Shown: in pieces, positions 31,577-35,513 of the stretch
How the letters are laid out: each line of letters begins with the position of its first letter
Position numbering within the stretch: position 1 is the first letter of the stretch
Source of the DNA: JBOGGN01 sp050744165
GTDB taxonomy: Bacteria; Actinomycetota; Acidimicrobiia; Acidimicrobiales; Palsa-688
Direction of reading: 5' to 3'
Assembly (NCBI GenBank): GCA_050744165.1
Contig: JBOGGN010000103.1
Coordinates: 1-35,513 of the forward strand
Length of the DNA: 35,513 nt
Notes under the pieces: model-generated
Told to the model about the DNA's origin: nothing
Database searches by the model: none
The model's input: the letters and a program-made list of their open reading frames with translations, nothing else
Translations under genes and position numbers: made by a program

Positions 31577-33187
31577 TCAGACGGCCGGCTGGGTCGTCCC
31601 CGGGACGCAGCCGTCGCCGCCGCCGATCAGCTTGGTCCCGACGAGCAGGCGCCCCGGCTGGGCCACCTCCAGCGACGTCCACCCGTCGAGGGTGCTCGAG
31701 ATGCAGGCCCGCCCGCTCTCGGGGGTCCAGTAGCGGCTGTACCGGAGCCGCACCACCACCGGGCCAGCCTGGTGCACGTCGAGCTCGAAACTGCTGGTGC
31801 CGATCGAGACCACCTGCGCCGGGCCGGTGACCAAGCCCGGAGAGCCGACGACCTTCCACAGACGCCACTGGCTCGTCTGCCACACGGGCGTGAGGTACGG
31901 GAGGCCGCTTTTCACCAGCGCCGATTCTTGTTGGGCGGAGTAGTCGAGGCTGACGTTGGGCAGCGCCACCCAGCTCACCCCGTTGGCGTCGAGCCACGCC
32001 TGGTAGGTGGCGGCGTCGAGGGTGCCTGGGGTGTAGAACAACGAGTTGTTGGCGATGTCGAGCTGGCGCTCCCAGCCCCGGGCCATCTGCAGGTTGTCGG
32101 CGGACGCCCACAGCGATTCCCAGTGGTCATAGGTCGGCAAGATCTCGATGCGGGTGAGCAACGCCTGCTGGCTTCCCAAATAGCTCGCTAACGGGGAGAA
32201 ATACGTCGCGTCCTGCGAGGGATCGGGGTGGTCCTTGACCACGCTGCCGATGGCCGGGATCCACTGGTACAAGAGCAGGGGGACGGCGACCGCCGCCAGC
32301 AGGAGGCGACGACGAGGCCACAACACGGTGGCCACGATGGGACCGGCGATGGCGGTGCCCAGTCGTGCCCAGTTGGCGCCCATGGCCTGGGGCACCAGGA
32401 AGAGAGCCAGGCCCGCCAGCCCGTACATCCCGGCGCCGATGCGCAGGCTGCGCTCCCCCCGGGGGAGCAGCCACAGACCGAGGATGCTGGCCAGAAGCAC
32501 GCCGCCGAGGGTGGTGGCCGCGAAGGGCATGGTGCCCGATTGGGGGAACAGCACTTCGATGGCCAGACCGGGGACGGCCACGGCCACCCCGAGCATGATC
32601 AGCGACCGGCGGCCGGGCCCTTTGATCGTCACCATCCACGCCGCCAGGACGAGCAGCAGGAGCACCGCCGCCACCGGGCTGGCCAGCGGGCACAGGACAC
32701 CGAGCACCGCGGCCAGCACGCGGCGGCGCCCGGCGATGGCGAGCACCGCCAACAGGGCCAAGGTGGCACCGAGGACGAAGGCCAGCTGGCCGATGGCGAT
32801 GGGGCCGGCCAAGCCGATGGCAAACCACACCGCACCGACCCAGCTCGGCGCCCCGAAATGGCTGCGCAGCAGCCGGGCGAAGGCCCACGCGGAGACCGCG
32901 GCGCAGGCTGCCACCAAGGCGCCGACGCCGACCAGATCCGCCAAGGGGGCCAGGAGCACGCTGTAGCCCAAGGTGTAGAGGCCGCCGAACCACGAGCTGT
33001 CCCACAGGGTGAAGCCGGCGCTTCGGAACAGGTCGATGCGGTGGAGGGCGGCCGGGAAGTCGCCGCCGTGCCACCCGCTGGCCCAGGTGAGGGCGGCAAG
33101 GCCTCCGGCGACGACGGCGGCTACCAACGGGACCCGCTCCGAGTCGCGTGCCCAGCGGACAACGCTCGCTGTGGTGGTTCCGCTCAT
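31577..33187 (-). CDS. Multi-pass membrane protein, GT-C glycosyltransferase-like
   Basis: A 536-residue integral membrane protein with roughly 10 hydrophobic segments in the first 330 residues, then a soluble, probably extracytoplasmic domain of about 200 residues (containing ALPNVSLDYSAQQESALVKS and RLRYSRYWTPESG). After the first membrane segment comes LHRIDLFRSAGFTLWDSSWF, an acidic loop like the catalytic Asp loop of GT-C enzymes that use lipid-linked sugars. That makes an O-glycosyl or arabinosyl/mannosyl transferase role possible, but the similarity is general only. ATG 33187 is used. It is leftward, with its stop 48 bp from tRNA-Gln. I do not recognise a named family. Confidence 0.75.
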   Translation of the reverse strand: MSGTTTASVVRWARDSERVPLVAAVVAGGLAALTWASGWHGGDFPAALHRIDLFRSAGFTLWDSSWFGGLYTLGYSVLLAPLADLVGVGALVAACAAVSAWAFARLLRSHFGAPSWVGAVWFAIGLAGPIAIGQLAFVLGATLALLAVLAIAGRRRVLAAVLGVLCPLASPVAAVLLLLVLAAWMVTIKGPGRRSLIMLGVAVAVPGLAIEVLFPQSGTMPFAATTLGGVLLASILGLWLLPRGERSLRIGAGMYGLAGLALFLVPQAMGANWARLGTAIAGPIVATVLWPRRRLLLAAVAVPLLLYQWIPAIGSVVKDHPDPSQDATYFSPLASYLGSQQALLTRIEILPTYDHWESLWASADNLQMARGWERQLDIANNSLFYTPGTLDAATYQAWLDANGVSWVALPNVSLDYSAQQESALVKSGLPYLTPVWQTSQWRLWKVVGSPGLVTGPAQVVSIGTSSFELDVHQAGPVVVRLRYSRYWTPESGRACISSTLDGWTSLEVAQPGRLLVGTKLIGGGDGCVPGTTQPAV

Positions 33188-33275
33188 AGCGCGGCCAATA
33201 AGATTAGCCGCCGGACCCTGGGTATGACCAGGTCTTTTGGGAGACCGATGGCAGCGCCGCCGCCAACGCCAGGAC

Positions 33276-33563
33276 TTAGATCAAGCCGGCCCGGATCGCC
33301 ATGGCCACGGCGTGCGCCCGGTTGCGGGCGCCGAGCTGGCTGACCAGGTCGTGGATGATGTTCTTGATCGTGCTCTCTGAGTAGGCCAGGTCGTCGGCGA
33401 TACCGGCCGTGCTGCGGCCCTCCGACAGCAGGCGCAGGACGTTGACGTCGCGAGGGGACAGCTCGGCCGCCCACGAGGGAGTCTCGGGTTCGGCCACGCC
33501 CTGGAGCGCCCCCAGACAGACCGGCTCAGCCTCTTGCAAGAAGATGTGTCCCTTCGCCCCCAA
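33276..33563 (-). CDS. Short LuxR-type HTH protein (receiver-less response-regulator remnant)
   Basis: A 95-residue protein whose last 60 residues are a full LuxR/NarL helix-turn-helix: LSPRDVNVLRLLSEGRSTAG, then IADDLAYSESTIKNIIHDLV. The first 30 residues (GAKGHIFLQEAEPVCLGALQ) match the last strand and helix of a receiver domain, and the frame continues upstream as RGTRAAEAG before an in-frame stop about 48 nt away. The phosphorylation site is absent and the conserved switch Lys is replaced by Gln (FLQE). The start is TTG 33563 with GGAGG 5 nt upstream, so it is likely translated. It is probably a shortened response regulator that binds DNA without phosphorylation control. It is divergent from glmU and upstream of the membrane-protein gene. 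Confidence 0.75.
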   Translation of the reverse strand: MGAKGHIFLQEAEPVCLGALQGVAEPETPSWAAELSPRDVNVLRLLSEGRSTAGIADDLAYSESTIKNIIHDLVSQLGARNRAHAVAMAIRAGLI

Positions 33564-33671
33564 TCCGGCCTCCGCTGCCCGCGTCCCCCGGAATCGTCCT
33601 CCGGTGCTTTACGCTAGATGACGCGGAGACCGGCTCGTCGAGCGTCCTACGAGCCCTTGATAGAAAGGGGC

Positions 33672-34829
33672 GTGGTGAGCGACCACAGCGGGGCCGGGAG
33701 GCAGGCTGTCAACGAGCGGCCGCCGTCGGCGGTGGTCCTGGCCGCGGGCGAGGGCACCCGGATGCGGTCGACGCGGCCCAAGCCGTTGCATCGCCTGTGC
33801 GGTCGACCCATGGTCCTGCACGTGGTGGACGCGCTCGCGGAACTGCGCCTCCAGCGGGTGGTCGTGGTGGTGGGTCACGGGGCCGACCGGGTCACCAAGG
33901 CGCTGCTTCAGCACAGCGTCGCCCCCCACCTGGTGGAGTTTGTCGAGCAACATGTCCAGCGGGGGACGGGTGACGCCGTTGCCGTGGCGCTCACCGGTTT
34001 CCCCGACGACGACGACGACTTCGACGGTGGTGACATCGTCGTCCTGCCCGGCGACACCCCCTTGTTGCGTCCCCCGACGTTGGCCGCCCTCGTTCGGGCC
34101 CACCGGGAGGCGCACGCAGCGGCGACGGTGCTGACCGCGTCGCTGGCCGATCCCACCGGGTACGGCCGCATCGTCCGGGCGAAGGACGGTCGGGTGGCCC
34201 GAATCGTCGAGCAGGCAGACGCCACTCCCGAGCAGCGCCAGATCAAGGAGGTCAACACCGGCATCTACGCCTTCCGGCGCAGCGTGCTGGCCCCCGCCCT
34301 GCGCCGGCTGAGCCCGGACAACGTGCAGGGGGAGTACTACCTGACCGACATCATCGGGGTGCTGCACGACGCTGGCTACCCCGTCACGTCCCTTGTGGTG
34401 CCGGACTCCATGGAGGTGGCCGGGGTGAACGACCGGGCGCAGCTGGCGGTGGCCGAGGCCGAGTTGCGGGACCGGATCAACGAGCGGTGGATGCGCCGGG
34501 GCGTGACCATGCTCGACCCCGAGCGGACCTACGTGGACACCTCGGTGAGCCTGGCACCCGATGTCACCTTGTTCCCGGGCACCTTGTTGCAGGGGGCCAC
34601 GGTGATCGCCACCGGCTGCGAGATCGGGCCCAACACCCACTTGGTCGACTGCCTGGTCGGGGAACGGGCCACCGTGTCCAACTCGGTGGCCACGTCGGCC
34701 GAGATCGGCGCCGAGGCGGTGGTCGGGCCTTACGCCACCATCCTGCCCGGCGCCCGGGTGACCCCGGGCAAGGTGACCGGCCCCGGCTACATCGGCCGCA
34801 GCGACGATGATGAGGGAGTAGGTCCGTGA
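33672..34829 (+). CDS. glmU: GlmU-type uridylyltransferase with truncated acetyltransferase domain
   Basis: The N-terminal pyrophosphorylase domain is complete: VVLAAGEGTRMRSTRPKPLH, EQHVQRGTGDAV, VVLPGDTPLL, GYGRIVR, VNTGIYAF and GVNDRAQLAVAEAELRDRIN. It makes UDP-GlcNAc from GlcNAc-1-phosphate and UTP. The left-handed beta-helix then begins but ends after GPYATILPGARVTPGKVTGP and a short acidic tail. Standard GlmU continues for about 100 residues with RLRPG, the catalytic His segment (HLTYLGD) and the NYDG segment; here RLRPG reads TILPG and the rest is absent. The product is 385 residues. GTG 33672 or 33675 follows AAAGGGG; an in-frame ATG at 33618 is less likely. Its stop overlaps prs by 4 nt. 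The acetyltransferase step must come from elsewhere. Confidence 0.9.
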   Translation: MVSDHSGAGRQAVNERPPSAVVLAAGEGTRMRSTRPKPLHRLCGRPMVLHVVDALAELRLQRVVVVVGHGADRVTKALLQHSVAPHLVEFVEQHVQRGTGDAVAVALTGFPDDDDDFDGGDIVVLPGDTPLLRPPTLAALVRAHREAHAAATVLTASLADPTGYGRIVRAKDGRVARIVEQADATPEQRQIKEVNTGIYAFRRSVLAPALRRLSPDNVQGEYYLTDIIGVLHDAGYPVTSLVVPDSMEVAGVNDRAQLAVAEAELRDRINERWMRRGVTMLDPERTYVDTSVSLAPDVTLFPGTLLQGATVIATGCEIGPNTHLVDCLVGERATVSNSVATSAEIGAEAVVGPYATILPGARVTPGKVTGPGYIGRSDDDEGVGP

Positions 34830-35513
34830 TCGAAGTGGTACCCAAGCGGAGGTTGTACCTGCTGGCCGGGCGGTCCCACCTGCAGCTGGCCGAGGACATC
34901 GCCGCCGAACTCCAGGTACAGCTATCCGAGCCCAACCTGGCCGACTTCGCCAGCGGGGAGATCCGGCCCCGCTTCGCCGAGTCGGTGCGCGGCGCCGACG
35001 TGTTCATTGTCCAGTCCCACTGCCGGACCCCGGGGCGCTCGGTCAACGACTCGCTGATGGAGCACTGGCTCATGATCGATGCCGCCAAGCGGGCGTCGGC
35101 CAAGCGCATCACCGCCGTCTGCCCGTTCTACGGCTATTCCCGCCAAGACCGGAAGTCCAAGGGCCGCGAGCCCATCTCGGCTCGGCTGGTGGCGGACTTC
35201 TTCACCGCCGCGGGCGCCGACCGCATCATGTCCGTCGACCTCCACTCCGGCCAGATCCAGGGGTTCTTCGACGGCCCCGTCGACCACCTGACGGCCGTGC
35301 CCGTCCTCACGTCCTACCTGCGCCAGCATGCCCCGCCCGGCTTTGTGATGGTGGCGCCCGATACCGGCCGCACCAAGGTTGCCGAGCAGGCGGCCCGCCA
35401 CCTTTCCGGCGACGTCGACGTGGCCAGCGTGTACAAGCGCCGACCCAAGGACGCCATCAACCAGGTCCAGGCCCTCGACGTCATGGGCCAGGTGCGGGGC
35501 AAGATGTGCGTCC
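34826..35513 (+). CDS. prs: Ribose-phosphate pyrophosphokinase (5' part, runs off the window)
   Basis: The first 229 residues of PRPP synthetase, which makes 5-phosphoribosyl-1-diphosphate from ribose-5-phosphate and ATP for nucleotide, His and Trp synthesis. Motifs: LYLLAGRSHLQLAEDIAAEL, FASGEIRPRFAESVRGADVF, ITAVCPFYGYSRQDRKSKGR (ATP site) and IMSVDLHSGQIQGFFDG (metal/ribose site), then MVAPDTGRTKVAEQAARHLS. GTG 34826 overlaps the glmU stop (GTGA), so the two are translationally coupled; GTG 34835 is an alternative. The final third, with the PRPP-binding loop, lies beyond the window. Confidence 0.96.
   Translation, partial: MIEVVPKRRLYLLAGRSHLQLAEDIAAELQVQLSEPNLADFASGEIRPRFAESVRGADVFIVQSHCRTPGRSVNDSLMEHWLMIDAAKRASAKRITAVCPFYGYSRQDRKSKGREPISARLVADFFTAAGADRIMSVDLHSGQIQGFFDGPVDHLTAVPVLTSYLRQHAPPGFVMVAPDTGRTKVAEQAARHLSGDVDVASVYKRRPKDAINQVQALDVMGQVRGKMCV

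Noticed and set aside
34790..34870. A frameshift hiding the rest of the GlmU acetyltransferase
   Set aside because: The bases after the stop encode the prs N-terminus at once; no beta-helix hexapeptides appear in any frame.

Overview
The window is very GC-rich, gene-dense bacterial chromosome, and its content points to an actinobacterium (Actinomycetota). Two small ribosomal proteins typical of that phylum, bL37 (25619-25702) and bS22 (31284-31382), are present. tRNA-Gln lies just upstream of glmU-prs, start codons GTG and TTG are common, and many genes have a TANNNT -10 box only 6-11 nt before the start codon, which is the signature of leaderless transcripts. A deeper placement, possibly class Acidimicrobiia, is only an inference.

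Layout. (1) 1-1690: the 5' edge of an unidentified leftward gene, then xseA-xseB (exonuclease VII). (2) 1690-4945: a decayed block, with a broken IS607-type recombinase gene, a MoxR-type AAA ATPase gene with several lesions and a SWIM zinc-finger gene with frameshifts, all leftward and formerly downstream of an intact metallophosphoesterase. (3) 5044-7000: a P19/Tp34-like, Met-rich lipoprotein and a UGT-type glycosyltransferase. (4) 7023-15862: a complete 8,840-bp Tn3-family transposon with 38-bp terminal inverted repeats and a perfect 5-bp target duplication (GGCAC). It encodes a DDE transposase, a TnpI-like tyrosine recombinase beside a repeat-rich candidate resolution site, and two passengers for exported proteins: a 1188-residue DNRLRE/FN3x4/DUF1906 protein and a DUF4232-like lipoprotein. 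(5) 15931-18844: the copper module csoR-copA-copZ, with a CsoR operator sitting on the copA promoter. (6) 18857-25622: M1 aminopeptidase, adenosine/ribokinase-like kinase, a LuxR regulator lacking its ATPase domain, a zinc-ribbon protein and a GDPD. (7) 25619-31529: housekeeping genes bL37, ychF, DUF192, rsmI, metG, tatD, rsmA, bS22 and tRNA-Gln. (8) 31577-35513: a GT-C-like membrane protein, a short LuxR HTH protein, a GlmU without most of its acetyltransferase domain, and the start of prs.

How the parts work together. Copper export is controlled locally: CsoR probably represses the leaderless copA-copZ transcript. The Tn3 element landed between the glycosyltransferase and csoR, so the P19-like lipoprotein was probably much closer to the copper genes before insertion. 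The metG-tatD-rsmA and glmU-prs groups are tight co-directional units concerned with translation, nucleic-acid maintenance and cell-wall precursor supply.

The most unusual items are the intact Tn3-family transposon with exported-protein cargo, the truncated GlmU, the Met-triplet motif shared by the lipoprotein and CopA, and the regular leaderless promoter spacing. No CRISPR array or rRNA was seen.
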